A program made the translations under genes and the position numbers. Shown piece by piece: positions 17,943 through 26,766 of a DNA stretch of 64,000 bases. The stretch lies in contig NZ_JAOQJV010000008.1 in NCBI RefSeq assembly GCF_025567415.1, positions 1 through 64,000 on the forward strand, in the 5' to 3' direction. Each line of letters opens with the position of its first letter. Position 1 is the first letter of the stretch. This stretch comes from Claveliimonas ammoniilytica (GTDB lineage Bacteria > Bacillota > Clostridia > Lachnospirales > Lachnospiraceae). Below the pieces are notes generated by a model. That model saw nothing but the letters and a program-made list of their open reading frames with translations. It ran no database searches and was not told the origin of the DNA.

Positions 17943-18617
17943 ATGAGACAGGAATTACAGATATTATATGAAGATCCGGACATTATCGTCTGTTTCAAGC
18001 CACATGGTCTTGCCACTCAGAGCCATCGCATCAGCACTCCTGATCTGGAGCACATGATCCTGAACCATCTGGCTGAGGCAGAACACAGTTCCTCCTCTTC
18101 ACACAAACATAGATCTGCACCGTATCTGGCCGTAATCCACAGACTGGATCAGCCCGTATCCGGTATTCTGGTATTTGCTAAGAATCCAAAGGCTGCCCGG
18201 AATCTGAACCATCAGTTAACAAATGAAGGCTTTGGCAAACACTATATGGCGCTGGTCGACGGATGTCCGTCCAAAGAGACCGATACGCTCGTCAATTACC
18301 TTGTCAAAGACAGCAAGAGCAATACTTCCAGAGTATGTGACCACCACACCCATGGTGCCAAAGAGGCACGCTTAAGTTATCGCATCCATTCCAAAGAAGC
18401 CGAGCAGACTCTTCTGGAAGTCACCCTGGACACCGGACGCCATCATCAGATCCGCGTACAATTAGCCCATATGGGCTGCCCGATCGTCGGAGACGCCAAA
18501 TACAATCCAAATGCGCAGAAAAAAGGATGGCAGGAAATCAAGCTCTGTGCATACAGACTCGCGTTCCGCCATCCGATCACCGGAACTCCACTGGAATTTC
18601 AGGTGCCATTTTCATAA
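17943..18617 (+). CDS. RluA-family RNA pseudouridine synthase
   Basis: A 224-residue protein with the catalytic motif HRLDQPVSGILVFAK (Asp nucleophile) and the later DTGRHHQIRVQLAHMGCPI block. It has no S4 domain at the N-terminus, so it is a short RluA-type enzyme acting on rRNA or tRNA. AGGGGAG precedes the ATG. It is divergent from an operon that contains a PsuG-like protein, an interesting but unproved link. Confidence 0.85.
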   Translation: MRQELQILYEDPDIIVCFKPHGLATQSHRISTPDLEHMILNHLAEAEHSSSSSHKHRSAPYLAVIHRLDQPVSGILVFAKNPKAARNLNHQLTNEGFGKHYMALVDGCPSKETDTLVNYLVKDSKSNTSRVCDHHTHGAKEARLSYRIHSKEAEQTLLEVTLDTGRHHQIRVQLAHMGCPIVGDAKYNPNAQKKGWQEIKLCAYRLAFRHPITGTPLEFQVPFS

Positions 18618-18628
18618 GCTGTTAATTT

Positions 18629-18662
18629 AAAATCGGCGATTCCGTAACGGAACCGCCGATTT
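18629..18662. terminator. Bidirectional terminator
   Basis: AAATCGGCG pairs with CGCCGATTT around an inner ATTCCG/CGGAAC stem, with A-rich and T-rich flanks. It serves the convergent pseudouridine synthase and PRPP-synthetase-like genes. Confidence 0.75.
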
Positions 18663-18691
18663 ATATTTTCACTTTATTGACTTTCTTTTAT

Positions 18692-19882
18692 TTATGGAAG
18701 TACTTCCTCACCATTGTTATACATGTTCACTACATGCTGGATACGATCCGCCGGATCCAGAATGTTTCCGATAGAACTGTCATGGTTCAGTGTATCGATC
18801 AGAAGCGCAAGATACTTGCTCATATCACAGTTAATGTAGTACGGCTTAGACAGAAGCTCCGGTGTCTGATAGATCAGATTTGTTGTCAGCACACCATTCA
18901 GAATGCCTTCTTCATACGCTTCATCAAATTTGTCCAGTCCGCTTGTAAACAGACCGAAGGTAGCTGCTGCATAGATTCTCTTAGCCTTGCGCTGCTTTAA
19001 CTGTTTTGCCACATCCAGGATGCTGTCTCCTGATGAAATCATATCATCCAGAATTATCACATCCTTGCCTTCTACTGAAGATCCCAGGAACTCATGTGCA
19101 ATAATCGGATTACGTCCATTTACTACGCGACTGCAGTCTCTTCTCTTATAGAACATACCCATATCCAGGTTCAGCACATTTGCAAGGTATACGGCTCTCT
19201 CTGTAGCTCCCTCGTCCGGGCTGATTGACATCATATGCTGACTGTCAATCTTCAGATCTTTAACGGTTCCCAGAAGTCCTTTTACAAACTGATAAGTCGG
19301 ACGTACAGTTTCAAATCCGCTGAGCGGGATTGCATTCTGTACACGCGGATCGTGCGCATCGAATGTAATGATATTGTCTACGCCCATACGTACCAGTTCC
19401 TGCAGTGCCAGTGCACAGTCCAGAGACTCTCTTCCGCCTCTCTTGTGCTGACGACTCTCATACAGGAATGGCATAATGACATTGATACGTCTTGCCTTAC
19501 CACCAATGGCAGCAATAATTCTCTTCAGGTTCTGATAATGGTCATCCGGTGACATGTGGTTCACGTGACCACTCATAGAATAAGTGCAATTGTAATTACA
19601 TACATCTACCAGAATGTAGATATCTTTGCCTCGTACAGACTCATTGATAATACCCTTCGCTTCTCCGGAACCGAATCTAGGCACCTTTGCACTGAGCAGA
19701 TATGAGTCCTTCTCATATCCTGAAAATGCGATATTATCCTTATACTCAGATCCATCCTCATGACGCCATTTGGCAAGGTATTCATCCACCCTGTTTCCCA
19801 TCTCCTGACATCCGTCAAGTGCGATAATCCCCAAAGCTCCTACCGGGATATTGTCCAAGTTACGTTCGTTACGGCGCATCAT
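18692..19882 (-). CDS. Ribose-phosphate pyrophosphokinase-like protein
   Basis: About 396 residues from the ATG at 19882, which follows AGGAGGT by 8 nt. The C-terminal half carries the PRPP loop DVIILDDMISSGDSI and FDAHDPRVQNAIP, both typical of PRPP synthetase. It is longer than the usual 315 residues, with an extended N-terminal region. Such long Prs homologues occur in Clostridia. It makes PRPP from ribose 5-phosphate and ATP for nucleotides, His and Trp, if active. It lies directly downstream of the helicase-loader gene. Confidence 0.75.
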   Translation of the reverse strand: MMRRNERNLDNIPVGALGIIALDGCQEMGNRVDEYLAKWRHEDGSEYKDNIAFSGYEKDSYLLSAKVPRFGSGEAKGIINESVRGKDIYILVDVCNYNCTYSMSGHVNHMSPDDHYQNLKRIIAAIGGKARRINVIMPFLYESRQHKRGGRESLDCALALQELVRMGVDNIITFDAHDPRVQNAIPLSGFETVRPTYQFVKGLLGTVKDLKIDSQHMMSISPDEGATERAVYLANVLNLDMGMFYKRRDCSRVVNGRNPIIAHEFLGSSVEGKDVIILDDMISSGDSILDVAKQLKQRKAKRIYAAATFGLFTSGLDKFDEAYEEGILNGVLTTNLIYQTPELLSKPYYINCDMSKYLALLIDTLNHDSSIGNILDPADRIQHVVNMYNNGEEVLP

Positions 19883-19901
19883 CTGTAAGTACCTCCTAAA
19901 A

Positions 19902-20891
19902 TTATTTTCTGCCCATAAGTTTCTTTTGAATTCGTATATCGTCTCCGGTAATCCGAAGTACGGTGTATGCACTGGTAATACGGGAAAACACCCTTTCCGA
20001 GTACATATTATTAAGATCATCCAGTGAAAGGTTCGTGGATATCATCGTAGACTTGTCACGCAGTAATCTTTCATTCAGACAGACAAACATCTGCGAGATG
20101 GTAAACCCATTTGCAAATTCTGTCCCAAGATCATCTATGAGCAGCAGATCGCAGTCATATATATGTTCATAATCCCGCGCTGCATCCTCATCCTTTTCAA
20201 ACTGCTTCTTTGCAAAGATATCAAATAACTGGCTTGCTGTAAAGTATATTACGGAAAATGTCTGATCTAAAAGCTCCTTTGCCACACAGTGCGTCAAAAA
20301 TGTCTTGCCCACACCAGTATCTCCGTAAAGCAGTAGATTGCCTCCATCCTTTGCAAAGTTCTGCGTAAATTCCTGACATGCCCTGACCGCTGTCTGGATC
20401 GCTTCTCTGGAAGATCTGCCTGTCAGCGGGTCGATATGGCTGTCCGAATAGTAGTCCATAGAAAATGTATTGAAATTCTCTTTTTGTAATATTTCCTGCA
20501 GATTGGACTGTGTATACATGTAATCTATAATTGCCTTTTTAAAACAATGGCACTTTTCTTTTCCTATATAACCGGTGTCCTTGCAATCCGGACAGGTATA
20601 GGATAATTCAAGATAATCGGTCCGATATCCAGCCTGGGTCAACAACAGTTTCTTTTCTTCAAAAAGAAGATGGAGATCTTCTTTTAATGCAGTAAGCGCA
20701 CTCTCATCTCCATCCAGCATCCGGCGTGCCTGTCGAACACTAAGTTCCGAAATAGACTGATCCAGCTCACGAAGTCTCGGGATCCGATCATATACCTCTT
20801 CATAGCGTCCCCGCAGTCGGTTCTCATTATCCAATTGTCTCTTTTCATATATACGCATGAAATGATCATACTGCGAATTGGTAAGTGCCAC
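19902..20891 (-). CDS. DnaI/DnaC-like helicase-loader ATPase
   Basis: A 329-residue protein. A helical N-terminus is followed by a zinc-binding block (CPDCKDTGYIGKEKCHC, about 115-131). The AAA+ domain has Walker A GDTGVGKT and Walker B LLLIDDLG, with a late Arg-rich sensor region (SERVFSRI). It loads the replicative helicase at origins and restart sites. It is encoded just after the DnaD-type protein, the usual Firmicute primosome pair. Confidence 0.85.
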   Translation of the reverse strand: MALTNSQYDHFMRIYEKRQLDNENRLRGRYEEVYDRIPRLRELDQSISELSVRQARRMLDGDESALTALKEDLHLLFEEKKLLLTQAGYRTDYLELSYTCPDCKDTGYIGKEKCHCFKKAIIDYMYTQSNLQEILQKENFNTFSMDYYSDSHIDPLTGRSSREAIQTAVRACQEFTQNFAKDGGNLLLYGDTGVGKTFLTHCVAKELLDQTFSVIYFTASQLFDIFAKKQFEKDEDAARDYEHIYDCDLLLIDDLGTEFANGFTISQMFVCLNERLLRDKSTMISTNLSLDDLNNMYSERVFSRITSAYTVLRITGDDIRIQKKLMGRK

Positions 20892-20936
20892 TGCTCTCTC
20901 CTTGTCAATGTAAGAATTAATATATGAATCAATATG

Positions 20937-21983
20937 CTACCGGGTCTCGATCAGCTTTCTGGTAAGCTCATCCATATCCTGATACTTGCGTCCTTCAAAA
21001 TTATTAAACTTGCTCTTCGCAGTACGGCTTGATGTTCTCGGAGCTGCTGTCTTCTTGGCTGCTTTTTCTTTCATATGTACCAGATCCAGTGCCTTCACAT
21101 CAGCAATGTCTCTGACTCCCTTATCCATCCAGCTCTTCAGGATCGATTCCGTATAATCAAAACTCGGCTGATGGATCGTATTCATAGTACGATTACAGGC
21201 TTCCACGATCAGTTCCGGCGAAAATCCATACTCGTCATTCCATCTGGAAATATATGCCATCTCAGGCTCTGCCGGTGCCCGGCCTTTGATGCCGTATGCA
21301 TTCAACACCGCATAGCTGTTCTTATTATACTTGCCGGACGCATCCTTAGCTTCCTTTACAGTCGTCACATGCTGGTCATTCCAGGACAGTGCAACTTTCT
21401 TAATATAATGTATGCTCTTATGCCCATTCTCTACGCAATATTCGATCAGATACTCGATCAGATCCGCTGACATTCCAAGTACATCGTAAAAATACACCAG
21501 TTCTTCTACTTCTGTCTTGGTCAGTGTCTTACCCAGATACAACTCTGTCACATGCGTAATCTCGCGGAATTCCTTGCGGTTCTTCTCACTCGGTGTCTGT
21601 GCAGACTTAGGTTCCGGTGTCACCGGACTCTCTGGCTTCTTCACCATAGAAATCACTGTCTGCGCTGCCTTCTTCGCCGGTGTCGCAGCCGCTTCTCTCT
21701 CCTGTGCCTGCGGTGCAGACTGAGCTCCGCTCTTGGCAACGTCAAGCAGACCTTTCTTCGTCCAGTAATCCAGTGCACGATTGACATCCTTCTCTGTACA
21801 GTCCAGAATATCGGCAATTTCCGACACACCAAGGTTCACAGACGGATCGCACTTGTAGCGCAATAATAAAAGGTATACCTTTACATACTCGCCATTCGCT
21901 TCTGCCATGTATTTATCTATAAATTCATTCTCAACCAGGGTTGCATAACCCTGTACGCAATTTGTCAAAGTTAATTTCGTCAT
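20937..21983 (-). CDS. dnaD: DnaD-domain replication initiation protein
   Basis: A 348-residue protein. The N-terminal winged-helix region (about 20-85, LGVSEIADILDCTEKDVNRALDYW as consecutive blocks) is followed by an Ala/Pro/Lys linker. Two helical DnaB/DnaD-type domains follow, containing YLGKTLTKTEVEELVYFYD and YISRWNDEYGFSPELI. It acts in primosome assembly with the ATPase encoded downstream. The start ATG lies 37 bp after a TATAAT box (22020-22025). Confidence 0.85.
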   Translation of the reverse strand: MTKLTLTNCVQGYATLVENEFIDKYMAEANGEYVKVYLLLLRYKCDPSVNLGVSEIADILDCTEKDVNRALDYWTKKGLLDVAKSGAQSAPQAQEREAAATPAKKAAQTVISMVKKPESPVTPEPKSAQTPSEKNRKEFREITHVTELYLGKTLTKTEVEELVYFYDVLGMSADLIEYLIEYCVENGHKSIHYIKKVALSWNDQHVTTVKEAKDASGKYNKNSYAVLNAYGIKGRAPAEPEMAYISRWNDEYGFSPELIVEACNRTMNTIHQPSFDYTESILKSWMDKGVRDIADVKALDLVHMKEKAAKKTAAPRTSSRTAKSKFNNFEGRKYQDMDELTRKLIETR

Positions 21984-22019
21984 CTCGATCTTCCTCGTCT
22001 CTCATCTCATAGCATACAC

Positions 22020-22048
22020 ATTATAGCATCGAGGAATAAACCGAAAAA
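22020..22048 (-). promoter_or_regulatory. Promoter of the dnaD operon
   Basis: TATAAT at 22020-22025 with a TGC extension, and a weak -35 (TTTTTC, 22043-22048) 17 bp away. The extended -10 probably compensates for the weak -35. Confidence 0.5.
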
Positions 22049-22077
22049 GTTTTTTTTCACGCAAAATCTGTCTTTTT

Positions 22078-22109
22078 TGTGGATAAATTCATGTGGATAA
22101 TGTGGATAA
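22078..22109 (-). promoter_or_regulatory. Cluster of three perfect DnaA boxes
   Basis: TGTGGATAA (complement TTATCCACA, the DnaA box consensus) occurs at 22078-22086, 22092-22100 and 22101-22109, all in one orientation. The cluster begins directly after the murC stop codon and lies some 30 bp upstream of the -35 of dnaD. AT-rich sequence follows. It probably lets DnaA regulate the helicase-loading genes. Confidence 0.75.
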
Positions 22110-23489
22110 CTAGTCCTGAAGGAGCTTTTCTCCTATATTTACAACATCTCCGGCTCCCATAGTTATCAACACATCCCCCTTCTGACATCTTTCCAGAACG
22201 AATTCTTCGATCTTCTCAAAAGACGGCAGATAATATGCGTCACAGCCTTTTTTCTTCAATGCTTCTGCGATCTGTTCTGCGGATACTCCCAGTGTATCCG
22301 TCTCTCTTGCAGCATATATATCTGCCAGAATCACATGGTCTGTTGTAGAAAGTGCATCAACAAACTCATCAAATAATGCCTTGGTTCTGGTGTAGGTATG
22401 TGGCTGGAAAATACACCACACTTCTTTATGCGGATAATTCTCTGCTGCTGTCAGTGTCGCCCGGATCTCGGTCGGATGATGTGCATAATCATCTATAATC
22501 GTGAATCCATTTTTAGCGCCTTTATATTCAAATCTACGATCCGTTCCACGGAACTCCTTCAGACCTTTCTGCATAGACACAAATGGAATACCCAGAATAT
22601 CTGCTGCTGCAATGGCTGACAATGCATTCAGCACATTGTGCTCACCTGTCACAGAAAGTGCCATGCGTCCCATCTTCTGTCCGTCATGCATCACATCGAA
22701 GGAAGAATCTCCCACTTCGTCATGTGCAATGTCTGCTGCGCTGTAATCTGCGGACGGATCCGTGCCAAAGGTTACCACCTTACATGCCAGACCATCTGTA
22801 ATCTCTTCCACATTCGGAATCTGCTGATTGATTACCAGCACACCATCTTCCGGAAGTAATTCAGCAAACTTGCGGAACGAATTACGGATATCCTGAAGGT
22901 CCTTAAAAAAGTCCAGATGATCCGCATCAATATTCAGGATGATCGCAAGCTTCGGAAACAGATGCAGGAAACTGTTGGTATACTCACACGCCTCCGCCAC
23001 AAAGAGTTCCGAATCTCCAACACGGATATTACCACCAATTGCCTTCAGGATACCTCCTACCGATAATGTCGGATCCTGATCATCTGCCAACAGAATCTGT
23101 GACAGCATAGATGTCGTAGTTGTCTTACCATGGGTACCTGATACTGCGATCGGCATATCATAATTACGCATCAACTGACCCAGAAGTTCTGCACGACTGA
23201 GCATTGGAAGATTCTGTCTCTTTGCCTCCATAAATTCTTCGTTATCTTCATGGATCGCAGCTGTATATACTACTACATCAATTCCTTCTATAATATTGGA
23301 CGCTTTCTGTCCATAAAACACTCTTGCTCCCATCTGTTCAAGATGGTCTGTCAGAGCTGACTCTTTGGCATCAGATCCCGATACTGCAAATCCCTCTTTT
23401 AACAATACCTCTGCAAGCCCGCTCATACTTATACCGCCAATGCCAATAAAATGCACATGGATTGGCTCTCCAAAATTAATCTTATACAT
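22110..23489 (-). CDS. murC: UDP-N-acetylmuramate--L-alanine ligase
   Basis: A 459-residue Mur ligase of normal length. The N-terminal HFIGIGGISMSGLAEVL Rossmann motif is typical of MurC. SGTHGKTTTTSM is the ATP loop, and IIDDYAHHPTEIRATL is the C-terminal MurC signature. It adds L-alanine to UDP-MurNAc in the cytoplasm, the first step of the peptidoglycan stem. It has its own promoter and AGGAGG before the ATG. Confidence 0.95.
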   Translation of the reverse strand: MYKINFGEPIHVHFIGIGGISMSGLAEVLLKEGFAVSGSDAKESALTDHLEQMGARVFYGQKASNIIEGIDVVVYTAAIHEDNEEFMEAKRQNLPMLSRAELLGQLMRNYDMPIAVSGTHGKTTTTSMLSQILLADDQDPTLSVGGILKAIGGNIRVGDSELFVAEACEYTNSFLHLFPKLAIILNIDADHLDFFKDLQDIRNSFRKFAELLPEDGVLVINQQIPNVEEITDGLACKVVTFGTDPSADYSAADIAHDEVGDSSFDVMHDGQKMGRMALSVTGEHNVLNALSAIAAADILGIPFVSMQKGLKEFRGTDRRFEYKGAKNGFTIIDDYAHHPTEIRATLTAAENYPHKEVWCIFQPHTYTRTKALFDEFVDALSTTDHVILADIYAARETDTLGVSAEQIAEALKKKGCDAYYLPSFEKIEEFVLERCQKGDVLITMGAGDVVNIGEKLLQD

Positions 23490-23523
23490 TAATTAAAGCC
23501 TCCTAGCTTGTTCTATCTATCTT

Positions 23524-23552
23524 ATTATAAACATATATTTAGAAAAATCCAA
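23524..23552 (-). promoter_or_regulatory. Promoter of murC
   Basis: Minus-strand TTGGAT (23547-23552) and TATAAT (23524-23529) with a 17-bp spacer, about 35 bp before the murC ATG. Confidence 0.6.
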
Positions 23553-23660
23553 GCTGTAAACGTCATAAAACATCATGTTTCTCTTTGCAAAAATAAGCCA
23601 CGCTTACTTTTGTAAATTTTAAACAATTTTTTTTTGCTATTTTATATTTTTTTGTAATAT

Positions 23661-23689
23661 TTGTTCACATACAGATCAATCTATGCTAT
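23661..23689 (+). promoter_or_regulatory. Promoter of spoVG
   Basis: TTGTTC (23661-23666) and TGCTAT (23684-23689), 17 bp apart. The leader of about 105 nt has a CCGGC/GCCGG hairpin (about 23762-23781) just before the ribosome site. The stretch between this promoter and murC is AT-rich and holds nothing else I can see. Confidence 0.45.
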
Positions 23690-23801
23690 ACTTGACATAT
23701 ATCATTATTAACAGTCATTGAGATGCTGTAACAATAGTGGGATAAAAAGAATAGAGGAATGCCGGCTAGAGCTATCGCCGGAGAAAGGAGCTGAATACGC
23801 C

Positions 23802-24080
23802 ATGCAGATTACAGATGTACGTGTGCGCAAAGTTGCAAAGGAGGGAAAGCTCAAAGCTGTGGTATCTATCACTATGGATGAAGAGTTCGTAGTACATGAT
23901 ATCAAAGTGATCGAGGGGGAAAAGGGGCTTTTCATTGCAATGCCTAGCAAGAAGACAGCAGACGGTGAATATCGGGATGTTGCGCATCCAATCAACTCTG
24001 GCACAAGAGAGCGGATTCAGAGCATAATTCTCAGAAAATACGAAGAAGCTATGCAGGAAGATTTCCAGGAGACAGCATAG
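23802..24080 (+). CDS. spoVG: SpoVG-type RNA/DNA-binding regulator
   Basis: A 92-residue protein. The ATG at 23802 follows GAAAGGAG; an upstream extension of the frame is not expected to be translated. MQITDVRVRKV, HDIKVIEG and FIAMPSKKTADGEYRDVAHPI are hallmark SpoVG stretches. The family binds nucleic acids and affects septation, sporulation and metabolism. Confidence 0.93.
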   Translation: MQITDVRVRKVAKEGKLKAVVSITMDEEFVVHDIKVIEGEKGLFIAMPSKKTADGEYRDVAHPINSGTRERIQSIILRKYEEAMQEDFQETA

Positions 24081-24127
24081 GTTTTGACATCAGAGAGAGG
24101 TATAATACTCGGGATCAGGTAACCAAA

Positions 24128-24180
24128 GAAAGGAGTCACTACTTCACGAACATCGTTTCATGAAGTGATGACTCCCTTTC
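24128..24180. terminator. Bidirectional terminator after spoVG
   Basis: A long imperfect stem, AAAGGAGTCACTACTTCA against TGAAGTGATGACTCCCTTT, between convergent genes, ending in a T-rich run on the plus strand. Confidence 0.7.
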
Positions 24181-24181
24181 T

Positions 24182-25708
24182 TTATAGTCTTATATCTGCA
24201 TAAGCAATATTCATTTTTTTCAACAGGTCTCTTTCTCTGTGATGACAGGTAAATAAAAGCACCTGTCTTCCCGATTCTGCAAGCCACGCCATTGCTCGTT
24301 CCAGTCTGGTATCATCATAATATGCAAAGGTCTCATCCAGAATAATCGGATAATCTTCCGCATACAGAAGATCTGCTACCGCCATCCGCAACGCAAAATA
24401 AATCTGTTCCAGCGTTCCCTGGCTGAGCTGCTCTACCGCGATCTGCTGATTCTCATGCCATACATGCATGTGCAGAGAATCATCAATCACCAGGCGACTG
24501 TATCTTCCATCCGTCAGTTTCTCTATGACCGCAGATGCCTTACGGTTCAGCACCTGTTCCATCTGCTTCTGCATTTCCAAAGTCAGCATGTCCAGACGAC
24601 TGATTGCCAGTATAAGTGCTTCTCTCTTACGATCCACTTCTCTGTAATCCATATTCATATGATCCAGTTCCCGGAGACTTTCCTGCAGATTCTCATATTC
24701 AATCTGCTTTTCCTTACACATATTGGTCAGTTGTTCTTTCTTCCACTGAAGCTTCTCTGTCGATATCAGTTCTTCCCCGACATCCAGTTCTTCTGTCACT
24801 TCTTCTGTCTTCGCTTTCCGCTTGCCAACCTTCATCCTGTTCCAGATATAGATAATTCCAAGCACGATAACTACAGTCGTGACCAGTGAATTCCACGGAC
24901 CAGGCAATACACACAAAAGCAGGATACAGGCACCTATAATTGCCACAATTTCCAGTGGATGCACTCTCCACCTGGATGTCGGCACTTCTTCTGGCGGTTC
25001 TTCTTCCACTTCATCCACATCCCGGTACTGTAATTCCAGTTCTACTTCCTTTAACTCGCTGTCCATATAATGAATGTCTCTCCATATATGTGCCGCTTCC
25101 TGTTCTAAAGTCTCCCTCTTACGCTCTTTGCGCTGCAACATCTCCCTTGCTTCCCGGTCAGCTTCCTTCTTCTTCTCAAGCAATTCCGCTCTCGCTGCTG
25201 ACACATCAATATCACTGTCTCCGGTCATATAATAACCGGTCGCATAATTCTTAAGTTCCGCAGCCAGTGCCTGGTTGGTCGCTGTATGAAGCTGCCCGAT
25301 ACACAGTGTGTTCTCATAAGACGACGCTGTCAGTCCATCCAATACCATCTCCAGGTCGCCATCCTCGGGAGATAATTCTTCGCCATCCGTCTCACAATAT
25401 AACTTAACGCTCTTGGAATATTTGTCAAAGTTTCTTTGCAAACAAAAATCTTTCTCATTGCTTTGAAACCTCAGTTCTCCTGAATAATAATTACCGAATT
25501 CCCAGGGTTCATATCTGGAAAATGTATCCTTCGCCGACGCCCGTCCGCGTCCGCGCTCCAGTCCAAACAACATTGCCTTAATAAAAGTATGTATTGTAGT
25601 CTTGCCGGATTCATTCTCCCCACAGATCACATTGATCCCATCCTGAAGCTGAATGCTCTTATCATGAAATTTACCAAAATTCTTCAGTTTCAGTTCCCGA
25701 AGCTTCAT
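24182..25708 (-). CDS. YhaN-like SMC-type ATPase with a membrane hairpin
   Basis: A 508-residue protein. Walker A GENESGKTT (about 31-39) and the C-terminal signature QLSQGTLEQIYFALR plus Walker B YPIILDETFAYYD form a RecF/SbcC-type ATPase head. Between them is coiled coil interrupted by two hydrophobic segments (about 250-290), as in YhaN-type proteins. It is much shorter than Bacillus YhaN (about 960). It probably acts with the nuclease encoded directly upstream (4-bp overlap) on DNA ends at the membrane. Confidence 0.75.
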   Translation of the reverse strand: MKLRELKLKNFGKFHDKSIQLQDGINVICGENESGKTTIHTFIKAMLFGLERGRGRASAKDTFSRYEPWEFGNYYSGELRFQSNEKDFCLQRNFDKYSKSVKLYCETDGEELSPEDGDLEMVLDGLTASSYENTLCIGQLHTATNQALAAELKNYATGYYMTGDSDIDVSAARAELLEKKKEADREAREMLQRKERKRETLEQEAAHIWRDIHYMDSELKEVELELQYRDVDEVEEEPPEEVPTSRWRVHPLEIVAIIGACILLLCVLPGPWNSLVTTVVIVLGIIYIWNRMKVGKRKAKTEEVTEELDVGEELISTEKLQWKKEQLTNMCKEKQIEYENLQESLRELDHMNMDYREVDRKREALILAISRLDMLTLEMQKQMEQVLNRKASAVIEKLTDGRYSRLVIDDSLHMHVWHENQQIAVEQLSQGTLEQIYFALRMAVADLLYAEDYPIILDETFAYYDDTRLERAMAWLAESGRQVLLFTCHHRERDLLKKMNIAYADIRL

Positions 25709-26766
25709 GCCTGTTCTCTCCTTGTATCAAGCAGCGCCTGTACTCCTTCGCACAAAGCTGCGTATTCCGTGCTGTTCGCTTCTGCACCTTCAAAGCTTGC
25801 AATATAGCGCCCCAGCAGATTCTCCTGATTGCGTCCCAGCAGTTTCTCATAGTCATATGCCGGTCTGGTATGATCCGCAATCTCCAGCACATTTCCAAAA
25901 GTATCTATCTGGCTCAGATCAAATGCCACATCCGGATCACGTCTGCCTTCCAGACTCAGACAATACATATTCTGTACACCCCTCTGACCGATCAGTTCGT
26001 CAATCCTGGTATGCAGATCATAGCCAGTCATCTTCTCATCCACCGGTACATCCAGATGTACATATTCGCGCTCCGCATGTTCCACGAAAGAAATGCGGCA
26101 TCCGCTCGGATCCAGAATCCCCCGCACAAATCCATGCGCGCCGATATCATTGCGATCGATCGGCTCCAACGCGCCAGCATATGCCATACGATTTGGAATC
26201 AGCACTTCTGGCTTGTGGATATGTCCCAGCGCCACATAGTCGAATCCAATCTCATCTACAACCGTTTTGCGGAATGGCAAATGAGATGCATCCCCGCCAT
26301 GTGCCAGCAGAATATGATATCTGCAGATATCCTTTAACTCTATCTGCTCGTATAACGACTCCTGATTCTCTTTTTCATAATAGCTGCATCCATACACAGC
26401 CAGATTCATGGTCGGTAACTGAATACACGACACTTCATCCGATAAGATCATGTACACATTCTGATTCCACGTATAATTACGGTAATATGACTGCTTTTTA
26501 ATATAGTCATGATTGCCCGCCACAAGCACCACCTGTGTATGCGGAATGCTTCCAAACATGGCATCCACTTCCTTCAGTTCCCGAAGCAGCGGCTGTCTGT
26601 GAAAAAGATCTCCTGCGATCAGCAGCAGATCCGTCTCCTCTCTGCGGCACACCTCGATCACTTTGCGAAAGCTGTCCCAGATCTCATTTTTTCTTTTTTC
26701 GCTGTACTTTTTTCCTGCGTCCGGACTTGCCCCTAGATGCACGTCCGCTATGTGTATGAACCTCAT
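25705..26766 (-). CDS. YhaO/SbcD-like DNA exonuclease
   Basis: A 353-residue calcineurin-type metallophosphoesterase with the metal-binding blocks MRFIHIADVHLG, LIAGDLFHR, GNHDYI and YVALGHIH. It is of Mre11/SbcD/YhaO type, a DNA repair nuclease. The partner ATPase follows with a 4-bp overlap. Its first 83 nt overlap the end of the histidine kinase gene in another frame. Confidence 0.85.
   Translation of the reverse strand: MRFIHIADVHLGASPDAGKKYSEKRKNEIWDSFRKVIEVCRREETDLLLIAGDLFHRQPLLRELKEVDAMFGSIPHTQVVLVAGNHDYIKKQSYYRNYTWNQNVYMILSDEVSCIQLPTMNLAVYGCSYYEKENQESLYEQIELKDICRYHILLAHGGDASHLPFRKTVVDEIGFDYVALGHIHKPEVLIPNRMAYAGALEPIDRNDIGAHGFVRGILDPSGCRISFVEHAEREYVHLDVPVDEKMTGYDLHTRIDELIGQRGVQNMYCLSLEGRRDPDVAFDLSQIDTFGNVLEIADHTRPAYDYEKLLGRNQENLLGRYIASFEGAEANSTEYAALCEGVQALLDTRREQA

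Noticed and set aside
22078..22109. Chromosomal origin oriC
   Set aside because: Three DnaA boxes are present, but dnaA, dnaN and rpmH are not nearby; a regulatory cluster is simpler.
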